Program-made: the position numbers and the translations under genes | Assembly (NCBI GenBank): GCA_934358675.1 | Contig: CAKRKX010000096.1 | Location: forward strand, 1-8,102 | Reading direction: 5' to 3' | Source: an uncultured Agathobacter sp. | Lineage (GTDB): Bacteria; Bacillota; Clostridia; Lachnospirales; Lachnospiraceae | DNA: 8,102 bases | The notes under the pieces: generated by a model | Databases searched by the model: none | Seen by the model: the letters and a program-made list of their open reading frames with translations, nothing else | Told to the model about the DNA's origin: nothing | Shown: piece by piece, positions 1 to 6,858 of the stretch | Layout: every line of letters begins with the position of its first letter | Position numbering within the stretch: position 1 is the stretch's first letter

Positions 1-20
1 CAGCTCGCGGAGAAGAAGTT

Positions 21-33
21 TATGCTGAGCATA
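21..33 (+). other. Small leader hairpin upstream of the trp attenuator
   Basis: TATGC (21-25) and GCATA (29-33) form a 5-bp hairpin with a TGA loop. Flanking GCGG (7-10) and CCGC (34-37) could close a second helix around it, leaving a 10-nt bulge on the 5' side. The same CCGC could instead pair with GCGG at 54-57, inside the terminator-like hairpin, so it may belong to an antiterminator. The helices are short and the leader is cut by the window edge, so this is suggestive only. Confidence 0.3.
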
Positions 34-46
34 CCGCTCGCGCGCG

Positions 47-71
47 AAAGTGTGCGGCAAGCGCACACTTT
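47..71 (+). terminator. Terminator-like hairpin in the trpE leader (probable attenuator)
   Basis: A perfect 10-bp inverted repeat (arms 47-56 and 62-71, loop GCAAG) has an A-rich start and T-rich end, and TATTTTA follows it. That is the form of an intrinsic terminator, though the U-run is interrupted. It ends 36 nt before the trpE start. The gap to the trpE Shine-Dalgarno (72-93) is too short for a separate promoter, so trp transcripts most likely run through this hairpin, which would then act as a regulated attenuator. No T-box UGGN bulge motif and no Trp codon run are visible in 1-46; any sensing part must lie upstream of the window. The alternative is that it terminates an upstream gene. 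Confidence 0.6.
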
Positions 72-107
72 ATTTTACATATTCATTTATAACAGGAGGC
101 AGGAAGC

Positions 108-1520
108 ATGAAGAGAAGACTTAGAGTTTACAAGAAAACCGTAAGCATCGTAAATGAGACGGCAACCGCAATGTATGAGAATCTTGTCGGAGATCACAAA
201 GGATTTCTTCTTGAAAGTTATGATAAGAATTACGACCGTTACACGTTCTTCGGAAGAGAGCCGGAAGAGATCATCAGCTCGAGAGGGAACGCTTTGGTCA
301 TCACAAAAAGTGACGGAAGCGAAGAGGTGCGTACCGGTAATCCGCTTCAACTCCTGAAAGAATATTACAGCGAGTTTGATATCGTAAAGGACAATGAGGA
401 ATTATCGTTCTCCGGCGGACTGGTTGGTAATCTCGGATATGACTTCGTGCGATACGCGGAAGTGCTTCCGGATGACAACCCGGATGAAATCGGAATCGAG
501 ACGATCCAGATGATGCTGATGACCAAATTCATCATGGTCGATCATGTGGCAGAGACACTGACTGGAATCATCCTCGGCGAGGATACCGAAGAAGGGAAAG
601 AGAAGTCCTTGCAGGAAGCTGCGGAGCTGATCGAGAAAGCCAGAAGTGGAGCTGATCAGGCTAAACCGAAGAATTTCGTACATGACGGCGTGATCGTGAA
701 TCAGTCCGATGATCTCGCGCAGTACAGTGCCAAGGTCGAGAAGATCAAAGAATATATCCGAGAGGGACACATCTTCCAGACGGTATTATCCCAGAGATGG
801 ACAGTGCAGACCGCACAGAGCGGCTTTGAGTTGTACAAGGAACTTCGTGAACTGAATCCTTCCCCGTATCTGTACTATTTTAACTATGGTGATTTCGAAG
901 TGATCGGAAGTTCGCCGGAGATGATCGTAAAACAACAGGGCAATCGTGTTTATACCTGCCCGATCGCGGGAACACGTCCGAGAGGAGCGGATGCCGAGGA
1001 AGATGCATTGCTTCGCGATGAACTCTTGCAGGATGAGAAGGAGCGCGCTGAGCATGTGATGTTAGTTGATCTTGCGAGAAACGATATGGGGCGCATCAGT
1101 GAGTTCGGAACCGTCAAGGTGACACAGTTCATGGAAGTGCAGAATTATTCCCATGTAATGCATATCGTTTCCATGGTTGAGGGCAGAAAAAAAGGCGAGT
1201 TTCATCCGCTTGATCTCGTATCTTCCTTCCTCCCGGCGGGAACGCTGAGCGGAGCACCGAAGATTCGTGCGATGGAGATTATCGACGAACTGGAAAATGT
1301 GCGAAGAGGATTGTATGGCGGAGCAACCGGATACATTGATTTCTCGGGTGACATGGATTTCTGTATCACGATTCGCACGATGATCAAGAAAGGCGATAAA
1401 GTATACCTGCAGGCGGGCGCCGGAATCGTCGCAGATTCTGTTCCGAAGAATGAATATCAGGAATGCTGCAACAAAGTTATGGCCTTGGCGAAGACGCTCA
1501 TTGAGGAGGAGAACTTATGA
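108..1520 (+). CDS. trpE: Anthranilate synthase component I (TrpE)
   Basis: This is the aminase subunit that converts chorismate to anthranilate using ammonia delivered by TrpG, the first committed step of tryptophan synthesis. The 470 residues are slightly short for the family but complete. The N-terminal domain has LLES at 34-37, part of the tryptophan feedback pocket, and the companion PSPY element is at 251-254. The chorismate-binding domain follows: [11 protein letters not shown] 220-230, GSSPE 267-271, AGTRPRG 287-293, [18 protein letters not shown] 309-326, [11 protein letters not shown] 375-385 and [12 protein letters not shown] 435-446. AGGAGG at 94-99 sits 8 nt before the ATG. The stop overlaps the trpG start by 4 nt (ATGA), which favours equimolar synthesis of the two subunits. 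The retained LLES and PSPY elements predict feedback inhibition by tryptophan. An aminodeoxychorismate synthase (PabB) is less likely, given these elements and the operon. Confidence 0.97.
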   Translation: MKRRLRVYKKTVSIVNETATAMYENLVGDHKGFLLESYDKNYDRYTFFGREPEEIISSRGNALVITKSDGSEEVRTGNPLQLLKEYYSEFDIVKDNEELSFSGGLVGNLGYDFVRYAEVLPDDNPDEIGIETIQMMLMTKFIMVDHVAETLTGIILGEDTEEGKEKSLQEAAELIEKARSGADQAKPKNFVHDGVIVNQSDDLAQYSAKVEKIKEYIREGHIFQTVLSQRWTVQTAQSGFELYKELRELNPSPYLYYFNYGDFEVIGSSPEMIVKQQGNRVYTCPIAGTRPRGADAEEDALLRDELLQDEKERAEHVMLVDLARNDMGRISEFGTVKVTQFMEVQNYSHVMHIVSMVEGRKKGEFHPLDLVSSFLPAGTLSGAPKIRAMEIIDELENVRRGLYGGATGYIDFSGDMDFCITIRTMIKKGDKVYLQAGAGIVADSVPKNEYQECCNKVMALAKTLIEEENL

Positions 1521-2086
1521 TTTTAATGATTGATAACTACGATTCATTTACATATAACCTGTATCAGTATGTCGGTATTTTTAACCCGGATATCAGGGTC
1601 GTGCGAAACGACAAGATCACGATCGAGGAGATCAAAGCACTTGATCCGGAGCGCATCCTGCTTTCACCGGGACCGAAAAGCCCAAAGGAAGCCGGTATCT
1701 GTATGGATGTGGTGAAAGAATTTACCGGAGTAAAGCCGATCCTTGGTATCTGTCTCGGACATCAGTGTATCGGCGAGGCGCTCGGCGGAACGGTATCCTA
1801 TGCAAAGGCGCTTTTTCATGGGAAACAGTCCACGATTGAGCATGACGGAACAAGTATTTTTACCGGAATCGATTCACCGATCAAGGTTGCCCGCTATCAT
1901 TCCCTGGCGGTACAGCAGGACGATCTGCCGGAGTGCTTAAAGGTTCTGGCGAGAACCGAGGACGGCGAGATCATGGCGATCCGCCACAAGGATTATCCGG
2001 TTGTCGGATTGCAGTTCCATCCGGAGTCCATCTACACGGAACACGGCAAACGCATTATAGAGAACTTCGTAAACGGAACGATGTGA
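1517..2086 (+). CDS. trpG: Anthranilate synthase component II, glutamine amidotransferase (TrpG)
   Basis: This class I glutamine amidotransferase hydrolyses glutamine and channels ammonia to TrpE. At 189 residues it is a stand-alone subunit, not fused to TrpD as in enteric bacteria. The catalytic triad is visible: Cys79 in GICLGHQ, and His168 and Glu170 in QFHPES. The N-terminal IDNYDSFTYNL (5-15) and HGK (101-103) are typical. The oxyanion-region loop reads SPGPKSP (50-56) where most relatives have SPGPGxP, a mild deviation. The start overlaps the trpE stop, and GAGGAGG at 1503-1509, inside trpE, is its ribosome binding site. In Firmicutes such a subunit often also serves folate synthesis as PabA; this is possible here but cannot be decided from the sequence. 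Confidence 0.96.
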   Translation: MILMIDNYDSFTYNLYQYVGIFNPDIRVVRNDKITIEEIKALDPERILLSPGPKSPKEAGICMDVVKEFTGVKPILGICLGHQCIGEALGGTVSYAKALFHGKQSTIEHDGTSIFTGIDSPIKVARYHSLAVQQDDLPECLKVLARTEDGEIMAIRHKDYPVVGLQFHPESIYTEHGKRIIENFVNGTM

Positions 2087-2090
2087 AATG

Positions 2091-2116
2091 TGTCAGGTTT
2101 TCGAGAAAACTTGACA
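2091..2116 (+). other. Strong hairpin after trpG
   Basis: Just after the trpG stop, 2091-2101 (TGTCAGGTTTT) pairs with 2106-2116 (AAAACTTGACA) through 11 bp, with one G-U wobble at 2096/2111 and a CGAG loop. No U-run follows, so it is not a standard intrinsic terminator. It could protect or process the trpEG mRNA end, or form one domain of a larger structured RNA with the element at 2123-2158. Gaps between the other trp genes (17, 45 and 48 nt) hold nothing comparable. Confidence 0.6.
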
Positions 2117-2122
2117 TGTAGC

Positions 2123-2158
2123 GTCCACTCTTGCGAAAGCAACTTTAAATGGGTGGAC
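2123..2158 (+). promoter_or_regulatory. Structured RNA element before trpC, possible Shine-Dalgarno switch
   Basis: The arm GTCCACTC (2123-2130) pairs with GGGTGGAC (2151-2158) through 8 bp with one U-G wobble. Inside, TTGC-GAAA-GCAA (2131-2142) forms a perfect 4-bp hairpin with a GNRA-type loop stacked directly on the outer helix, leaving the 8-nt bulge CTTTAAAT (2143-2150). The same 5' arm, extended to 2132, can alternatively pair with 2167-2175, which contains the whole trpC AGGAGG, giving nine pairs with A2127 bulged out. The two pairings exclude each other, so the layout is that of a translational on/off switch. The pairings are visible in the sequence; a regulatory role and any ligand are inference. 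I do not recognise a known riboswitch class. Confidence 0.45.
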
Positions 2159-2166
2159 ATTCAATT

Positions 2167-2173
2167 AGGAGGG
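2167..2173 (+). promoter_or_regulatory. trpC ribosome binding site
   Basis: AGGAGGG lies 5 nt before ATG 2179. It decides the trpC start in favour of 2179 over the in-frame upstream ATG at 2149, which has no Shine-Dalgarno and lies at the edge of the hairpin arm. It is also the segment that can be sequestered by 2123-2132. Confidence 0.85.
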
Positions 2174-2178
2174 ACGCA

Positions 2179-2955
2179 ATGATTTTAGATGAGATTGTGG
2201 AAGCCAAAAGAAAGCGGCTTCCGGAACATAAAAAGAGAATCGATGGGATCACGATGCGAAGACTTGCGGAGGAGACACCGACGAGAAGTCGGGATTGCTT
2301 TTACAATAACTTGAAAAAACCCGGAATCTCCATTATCGGAGAGTTTAAGAAAGCTTCACCGAGTCTCGGTAATATTACAAGCAGGATTGATCTCATGGAT
2401 CGGATCGAAGACTACAACGCATCAGTGGATGCCATCTCGTGTCTGACCGAGGAAGATTATTTTCACGGCAATGTGGATTATTTAAAACAGATCCGAAGCA
2501 AATCCGATCTTCCGATTCTTCGCAAGGATTTCATGATCGAGGAGTATCAGTTCTATGAGGCAAAGGTGATCGGGGCGGATGCAGTTCTTCTGATCACGGC
2601 AATCCTCGATGATGTGCAGATGCATGATTTCTACCAGCTTGCAAGAGAATTGGAACTGGATGTGCTCGTGGAGACACACGATGAAAAAGAGATTGAGCGT
2701 GCGATGAAGATCAATCCGAGAATCATCGGTGTGAACAACCGCAACTTGAAAGATTTTACGATCACACTCGAGACAACAATGCGGCTTCGTCCGTATGTAC
2801 CGAAAGAGAAAGTGTTCGTTGCGGAGAGCGGAATCATGAATGATGCGGATGTGCAGTTCCTGCGGGAGTGCGATACGGATGCTTTTTTGATCGGGCGGGC
2901 CTTTATGGAAGCCGAAAATCCGAGGGCATTGGCAAAGCGGTGGAAGGCACTGTAA
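2179..2955 (+). CDS. trpC: Indole-3-glycerol phosphate synthase (TrpC)
   Basis: This enzyme closes the indole ring: CdRP (the TrpF product) loses CO2 and water to give indole-3-glycerol phosphate. It is a single-domain (beta/alpha)8 barrel of 258 residues, not fused to TrpF. The expected active-site residues can be aligned: Glu55, Lys57 and Ser60 in GEFKKASPS, Lys116 in LRKDF, Glu165 in LVETH, Asn186 in GVNNRNL, and Glu216-Ser217 in VAESGI. The phosphate-binding end is FLIGRAFM (236-243). I chose ATG 2179 because AGGAGGG precedes it and because MILDEIV is the usual family N-terminus; the in-frame ATG 2149 would add ten unrelated residues. The gene is preceded by the 92-nt structured spacer and followed 45 nt later by trpF. 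Confidence 0.95.
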   Translation: MILDEIVEAKRKRLPEHKKRIDGITMRRLAEETPTRSRDCFYNNLKKPGISIIGEFKKASPSLGNITSRIDLMDRIEDYNASVDAISCLTEEDYFHGNVDYLKQIRSKSDLPILRKDFMIEEYQFYEAKVIGADAVLLITAILDDVQMHDFYQLARELELDVLVETHDEKEIERAMKINPRIIGVNNRNLKDFTITLETTMRLRPYVPKEKVFVAESGIMNDADVQFLRECDTDAFLIGRAFMEAENPRALAKRWKAL

Positions 2956-3000
2956 GTATTAGAGTTGCAGAATTCATGAGAAAGAAGGAGGCATTCGTAT

Positions 3001-3639
3001 ATGGAAGTGAAGATATGCGGGCTGACAGATCCGGGAGAAGCCGTCTTCTTAAATGAGGCCGGTGCCGATTATGCGGGATTTGTTTTCTTCGAGAAAAGCA
3101 AGCGGAACGTCACTATGGAACAGGCAGTCGAGATTCAGAAAGCCCTGCATCCGCGGATTAAAAAAGTGGCAGTTGCGGTGGCACCGGATGCGGAGTTTGT
3201 AAAGCAGATGGAAGATGCCGGATTTGATATCCTGCAGATACATAAATCGCTCGATGTAAAAATCCTGGAGAACATCAGTATTCCGGTCTGGTTTGCGGTC
3301 AATATCGCGGATGAGGCGCAGCTTCAGGAGAAGATTACTTTTTTGGAATCACTTCCGGAGGCGTTGGCAGATAAGATTACAGCAATCGTTGTGGACGGTG
3401 CCAACTACGGCGGCGGAGAGACGTTTGACTGGGAGAAAAACAATGAGATCCGAAAGCTGCCTGCTTTTGCAAAGCGGAAATTTGTTCTTGCGGGCGGATT
3501 AAATGAGACGAATGTAACCGAAGGAATCCGAAGGTTTCAGCCGGACATCGTGGATGTCAGTTCCAGTGTAGAAGGAACCTGCGGAAAGGACTCGGATAAA
3601 ATCAATACATTTGTAAGAAAGGTGAGAGATTATGAATAA
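3001..3639 (+). CDS. trpF: Phosphoribosylanthranilate isomerase (TrpF)
   Basis: This enzyme performs the Amadori rearrangement of phosphoribosylanthranilate to CdRP. It is a stand-alone 212-residue barrel. The N-terminal KICGLTDP (4-11) contains the catalytic Cys6, and the general acid is Asp132 in VVDG. TFDW (141-144), FVLAGGL (161-167), and DVSSSVE (185-191) followed by GKD (195-197) are family hallmarks. It diverges from the common sequence in two places: YGGGETFDW where GGTGKTFDW-like sequence is usual, and QIHKS (79-83) where QLHG is usual. Both catalytic residues remain, so I expect activity. AAGGAGG at 2985-2991 sits 9 nt before the ATG. The stop overlaps the trpB start by 8 nt. Confidence 0.93.
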   Translation: MEVKICGLTDPGEAVFLNEAGADYAGFVFFEKSKRNVTMEQAVEIQKALHPRIKKVAVAVAPDAEFVKQMEDAGFDILQIHKSLDVKILENISIPVWFAVNIADEAQLQEKITFLESLPEALADKITAIVVDGANYGGGETFDWEKNNEIRKLPAFAKRKFVLAGGLNETNVTEGIRRFQPDIVDVSSSVEGTCGKDSDKINTFVRKVRDYE

Positions 3640-4819
3640 GAAAGCATATTACGGACAGTTTGGCGGCCAGTATGTGGCTGAGTCGCTGATGAACACATTG
3701 GAGGAACTGGATGCAGCTTATGAGGAAGCCATCCATGATCCGAAATTCATGGAGCAGTATCATTACTATCTGCGTCAGTATGTCGGAAGAGAGACGCCAC
3801 TTTACTTTGCGGAGCGTCTGTCGGAAAAATACGGAACGAAGATCTATCTTAAAAGAGAGGATCTAAATCATACCGGAGCGCACAAGATCAACAACGTGAT
3901 CGGACAGATACTTCTCGCAAAGCGAATGGGCAAGACAAAAGTTATTGCAGAGACCGGAGCCGGCCAGCACGGTGTGGCAACTGCGACAGGTGCAGCGCTT
4001 TTTGGCATGGAATGTACGGTCTATATGGGAAAGGAAGATATCGAGCGTCAGAAGTTAAACGTGATGCGTATGGAGATGCTCGGCGCGAAAGTCGTATCGG
4101 TCGAGTCCGGAAGCAACACGCTTAAGGATGCGACAAACGAGGCAATCCGTACATGGGCAAAAACAGCGGAGGACACCTTCTATATCATCGGATCGGCGGT
4201 GGGACCGTATCCGTATCCGAAGATGGTAAAGGAGTTTCAGAGTGTGATCAGCCGTGAGGCAAAACGACAGCATATGGAAGTGGAAGGAAGAAATCCGGAT
4301 GTCGTTATGGCTTGTGTCGGCGGCGGTTCCAACTCGATCGGAATGTTTGCGGATTTCATCGATGAGAAGGATGTGGAACTGATCGGTGTCGAAGCTGCCG
4401 GACTTGGAGTTGAGACAGGAAAGCATGCAAGTGCGATGGCACTCGGAGAGCCTGGCGTCTTACACGGCATGAGATCGTATCTGTTACAGGATACGGACGG
4501 AAACATTCAGCTTGCACATTCCATCTCAGCCGGACTTGATTATCCGGGTGTCGGACCGGAGCACGCTTATCTGCGCGATACCGGACGTGCACAGTATGTG
4601 GCAATCACGGACGTGGAAGCGATGGATGCGTTGATGGAGCTGTGCAAACTGGAGGGAATCATTCCGGCGATCGAGAGTGCACACGCTGTGGCTTATGCCT
4701 TTAAGAAAGCAAAAGAGATGACGAAGGATCAGAGCATGATCGTCTGTCTGTCCGGACGAGGCGACAAGGACGTCAACACGATCGCAAGTTATCTCGCCGG
4801 TGAAGGATATTTGAACTAG
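3632..4819 (+). CDS. trpB: Tryptophan synthase beta chain (TrpB)
   Basis: This PLP enzyme condenses indole with L-serine to give tryptophan and forms the alpha2-beta2 complex with TrpA. The 395 residues match the usual length of the TrpB1 type, and the N-terminal [12 protein letters not shown] (6-17) fits it. The PLP Schiff-base lysine is Lys85 in HTGAHKINN, the catalytic acid/base is Glu107 in AETGAGQHG, the phosphate-binding loop is GGGSNSIG (230-237), Asp303 lies in [11 protein letters not shown], and Ser374 in CLSGRGDKD contacts the PLP ring. The first 8 nt overlap the end of trpF, with AAGGTGAG (3619-3626) as ribosome binding site, so translation is probably coupled. The stop is followed immediately by the trpA ribosome binding site. 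Confidence 0.97.
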   Translation: MNKKAYYGQFGGQYVAESLMNTLEELDAAYEEAIHDPKFMEQYHYYLRQYVGRETPLYFAERLSEKYGTKIYLKREDLNHTGAHKINNVIGQILLAKRMGKTKVIAETGAGQHGVATATGAALFGMECTVYMGKEDIERQKLNVMRMEMLGAKVVSVESGSNTLKDATNEAIRTWAKTAEDTFYIIGSAVGPYPYPKMVKEFQSVISREAKRQHMEVEGRNPDVVMACVGGGSNSIGMFADFIDEKDVELIGVEAAGLGVETGKHASAMALGEPGVLHGMRSYLLQDTDGNIQLAHSISAGLDYPGVGPEHAYLRDTGRAQYVAITDVEAMDALMELCKLEGIIPAIESAHAVAYAFKKAKEMTKDQSMIVCLSGRGDKDVNTIASYLAGEGYLN

Positions 4820-4836
4820 AAGGAGGATTATATAAT

Positions 4837-5631
4837 ATGAATCGAATTGAGCAGGCGCTTGCCGCATTAAAGGAAAAGAACGAAAAAGCATTTATCACAT
4901 ATATTACCGCAGGTCTTCCGAATTATGACAAGACCAAGGAGATCATCAAGGTACAGGAGAAAGCAGGAACCGATATCATTGAGCTTGGAATCCCGTTTTC
5001 CGATCCGGTTGCGGACGGTCCGGTCATTCAGGCGGCTTCCTACGATGCCATCTTAGGTGGAGCAAACTTGGAGAAAACATTTACCTGCATGCAGGAGCTG
5101 CGTGCCGAGAATGTGCAGATTCCAATCGTTTTTATGATGTATTACAACACAGTTCTTCACTACGGAGTGGAAGCATTTGCCGAAAAATGCAAAGAGAGCG
5201 GAGTGGATGGACTGATCATTCCGGATCTGCCGTTGGAGGAGCAGGAAGAGTTACAGAATGCGTTAAACGGCGGGGATGAAACCATTCTGATCCAGCTTGT
5301 CTCTCCGGTATCGGGAGATCGTATCAAGAAGATTCTGGAGAATGCGAGAGGCTTTGTCTACTGTGTTTCTTCCATGGGCGTTACCGGACAGGAGGCAACA
5401 TTCCACAAGGAAGTCATCAGGTACCTCAGCGATGTAAAGGCGGAATCAAAGATCCCGGTTATGATGGGATTCGGAATCCGTACCGCGGAAGATGTGCGCC
5501 CGATGAAGGATATTATTGATGGCGCGATCGTTGGTTCTCATTTTATCAATCTGATGCGTGAGTCGGATTTTGACGCGGATGCAGCGGCAGAGTATTGCAG
5601 TACATTCAAACGTGAACTGAATGCACTGTAG
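4837..5631 (+). CDS. trpA: Tryptophan synthase alpha chain (TrpA)
   Basis: TrpA cleaves indole-3-glycerol phosphate to indole and glyceraldehyde 3-phosphate and passes indole through the tunnel to TrpB. The protein is a 264-residue (beta/alpha)8 barrel. The catalytic residues fall at the classical numbers: Glu49 in IELGIPFSDP and Asp60 in VADGP. MYYN (101-104), PDLP (129-132), SSMGVTG (178-184, the Thr183 mobile loop), GFGI (211-214) and GAIVGSH (229-235, phosphate binding) follow in the normal order. AAGGAGG directly follows the trpB stop, 10 nt before the start. In the common operon order trpA would be last; here trpD follows after 48 nt. Confidence 0.97.
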   Translation: MNRIEQALAALKEKNEKAFITYITAGLPNYDKTKEIIKVQEKAGTDIIELGIPFSDPVADGPVIQAASYDAILGGANLEKTFTCMQELRAENVQIPIVFMMYYNTVLHYGVEAFAEKCKESGVDGLIIPDLPLEEQEELQNALNGGDETILIQLVSPVSGDRIKKILENARGFVYCVSSMGVTGQEATFHKEVIRYLSDVKAESKIPVMMGFGIRTAEDVRPMKDIIDGAIVGSHFINLMRESDFDADAAAEYCSTFKRELNAL

Positions 5632-5679
5632 GGAAATCAATAATTTGCATCAAATGTTCAACAAAAGGAGGAAAATACG

Positions 5680-6690
5680 ATGAAAGAAATTCTCAGCAAA
5701 TTGGTAGATGGAAATAATTTAACAAAAGAAGAGGCAATGCAGGCACAGGAACTGATCCTGACAGGACAGGCAACTCCGGCACAGATTGCCTGTTTTCTTA
5801 CCGCACTTCGTATGAAGGGTGAGACACTGGACGAGATTACCGGACTGGCAAGCGTTCTGCGCGACAAGGCGCAGACGATCTCTCCGAAGGTTGACAATTA
5901 TGTTGACTTTGTCGGAACCGGCGGAGACTGCACGTATTCCTTTAACATTTCCACAACTTCCGCATTTGTTGTTGCAGCTGCCGGTGTTCCGGTTGCAAAA
6001 CACGGAAACCGTTCCATTTCCTCCAAGAGCGGCGCAGGCGATGTGTTAGAAGCACTCGGTGTTAATATTTCTGCCGATCCGAAGGTTGTGGAGCAGTGTG
6101 TGGAGGAAGCAGGCATCGGATTTATGTTCGCTCCGCATTTTAACCCGGCAATGAAATACGTTGGACCGGTCAGAAAAGAGATGGGTATCCGTACTGTATT
6201 TAACATTTTAGGACCTCTTTCCAATCCGTCCCGCGCCAAGGCAATGCTTGTCGGTGTCTACTCACCGAAGCTGACAGAAGTGATTGCAGGAACAATGATG
6301 AATCTCGGTGTTGAACGTGGTTTTGTTGTCAGCGGATGCGATAACATGGATGAGTTCACGCTGACCGGACCGAGCACCGTATCCGAGATTAAGGATGGCA
6401 AAGTGACAACCTATGAAGTGACTCCGGAGCAGTTCGGATTAAGCTGCTGCAAGATTGAAGATCTGCAGGGTGGAGACGGATCTGTGAATGCACAGATTAC
6501 CAAGGATATTCTCTCCGGCAGGGAGCAAGGCGCAAAACGCGATATTGTGCTTTTGAATGCGGGCGCAGCACTCTATATCGGCGGAAAGGCAGACTCGATC
6601 AGGGACGGCATCGCTTTGGCGGCACAGACCATCGATTCCGGCAAGGCAGTTGAGGTGCTGGAGCAGCTTGTGAAACTCACAAATGCATAG
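5680..6690 (+). CDS. trpD: Anthranilate phosphoribosyltransferase (TrpD)
   Basis: TrpD transfers the phosphoribosyl group from PRPP to anthranilate, the second pathway step. The 336 residues are full length for a stand-alone enzyme of the nucleoside phosphorylase class III fold. Visible motifs are GTGGD (79-83, PRPP pyrophosphate contact), NIST (89-92), KHGNRSISSKSGAGDVLE (107-124), Arg171 in GIRTVFNILGPLSNP (anthranilate site) and the Mg-binding Asp224-Glu225 in DNMDEFT. AAGGAGG at 5665-5671 is 8 nt from the ATG. No convincing promoter lies in the 48-nt gap after trpA, so it is probably the last operon gene. Its position is unusual. Isoleucine codon use differs: by hand count 13 of 21 are ATT, against 5 of 30 in trpE, which suggests a separate history. 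Confidence 0.96.
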   Translation: MKEILSKLVDGNNLTKEEAMQAQELILTGQATPAQIACFLTALRMKGETLDEITGLASVLRDKAQTISPKVDNYVDFVGTGGDCTYSFNISTTSAFVVAAAGVPVAKHGNRSISSKSGAGDVLEALGVNISADPKVVEQCVEEAGIGFMFAPHFNPAMKYVGPVRKEMGIRTVFNILGPLSNPSRAKAMLVGVYSPKLTEVIAGTMMNLGVERGFVVSGCDNMDEFTLTGPSTVSEIKDGKVTTYEVTPEQFGLSCCKIEDLQGGDGSVNAQITKDILSGREQGAKRDIVLLNAGAALYIGGKADSIRDGIALAAQTIDSGKAVEVLEQLVKLTNA

Positions 6691-6756
6691 CATATTGATT
6701 TGAAAAAAGTAATGTAAATTTGGAAGGTGTTATAAAAAGATAAAGCATAGAAATCG

Positions 6757-6790
6757 ATTGTCAACTCTATAACATAAAAGGGTTGACAAT
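6757..6790. promoter_or_regulatory. BirA (biotin repressor) operator
   Basis: ATTGTCAAC (6757-6765) and GTTGACAAT (6782-6790) are perfect 9-bp inverted arms, with 16 nt between them. This closely matches the known BirA site, TTGTAAACC and GGTTTACAA separated by about 14-16 nt. It lies directly before bioY, a classical BirA target, and its right arm contains the promoter -35 box. Biotin-loaded BirA would therefore block RNA polymerase and shut off bioY and the gene after it when biotin is plentiful. The birA gene is not in the window. Confidence 0.9.
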
Positions 6791-6811
6791 TGGGACGAGA
6801 TGTCATAATAT
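6783..6811 (+). promoter_or_regulatory. Sigma-A promoter of bioY
   Basis: A perfect -35 TTGACA (6783-6788), a 17-nt spacer and a -10 TAATAT (6806-6811) form a near-consensus vegetative promoter. Transcription should start around 6818, giving a leader of about 41 nt. The -35 box is inside the right arm of the BirA palindrome, so repression by steric exclusion is expected. Confidence 0.88.
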
Positions 6812-6828
6812 AGTCTTCGGAATAAAAT

Positions 6829-6845
6829 GCATACGAAAGATATGC
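6829..6845 (+). other. Small hairpin in the bioY 5' leader
   Basis: GCATA (6829-6833) pairs with TATGC (6841-6845). Inside, C6834-G6839 can close a GAAA loop with A6840 bulged out. It ends one base before the AAGGAGG (6847-6853) of bioY and might keep the ribosome binding site open or stabilise the mRNA. It is short, and a function is not shown. Confidence 0.35.
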
Positions 6846-6858
6846 CAAGGAGGACATT

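Noticed and set aside
1..71. T-box antiterminator upstream of trpE
   Set aside because: The helix-bulge-helix outline at 7-37 is reminiscent, but the defining UGGN in the bulge is missing and no TGG occurs in this stretch. A T-box further upstream cannot be excluded.
2111..2139. TTGACA between trpG and trpC as a -35 box
   Set aside because: The positions 16-18 nt downstream read about CGAAAG, with nothing like TATAAT. The TTGACA is explained as one arm of the 2091-2116 hairpin.
2149..2178. Upstream in-frame ATG that would lengthen TrpC by ten residues
   Set aside because: It has no Shine-Dalgarno, lies at the edge of a hairpin arm, and the extra residues do not match the usual TrpC start. 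ATG 2179 follows AGGAGGG at good spacing.
4055..4426. 123-residue open frame on the minus strand inside trpB
   Set aside because: It lies opposite a fully conserved TrpB coding sequence, has no recognisable family and is a shadow of codon bias; the same holds for the other antisense frames across the trp genes.
5643..5655. ATTTG-CAT-CAAAT hairpin between trpA and trpD
   Set aside because: Five A/T-rich pairs with a 3-nt loop are too weak to support a terminator or regulatory call.
6668..6693. Terminator at the end of trpD
   Set aside because: TTGTGA/TCACAA (6668-6682) and ATGC/GCAT (6683-6693) are short stems overlapping the stop region and are not followed by a U-run.
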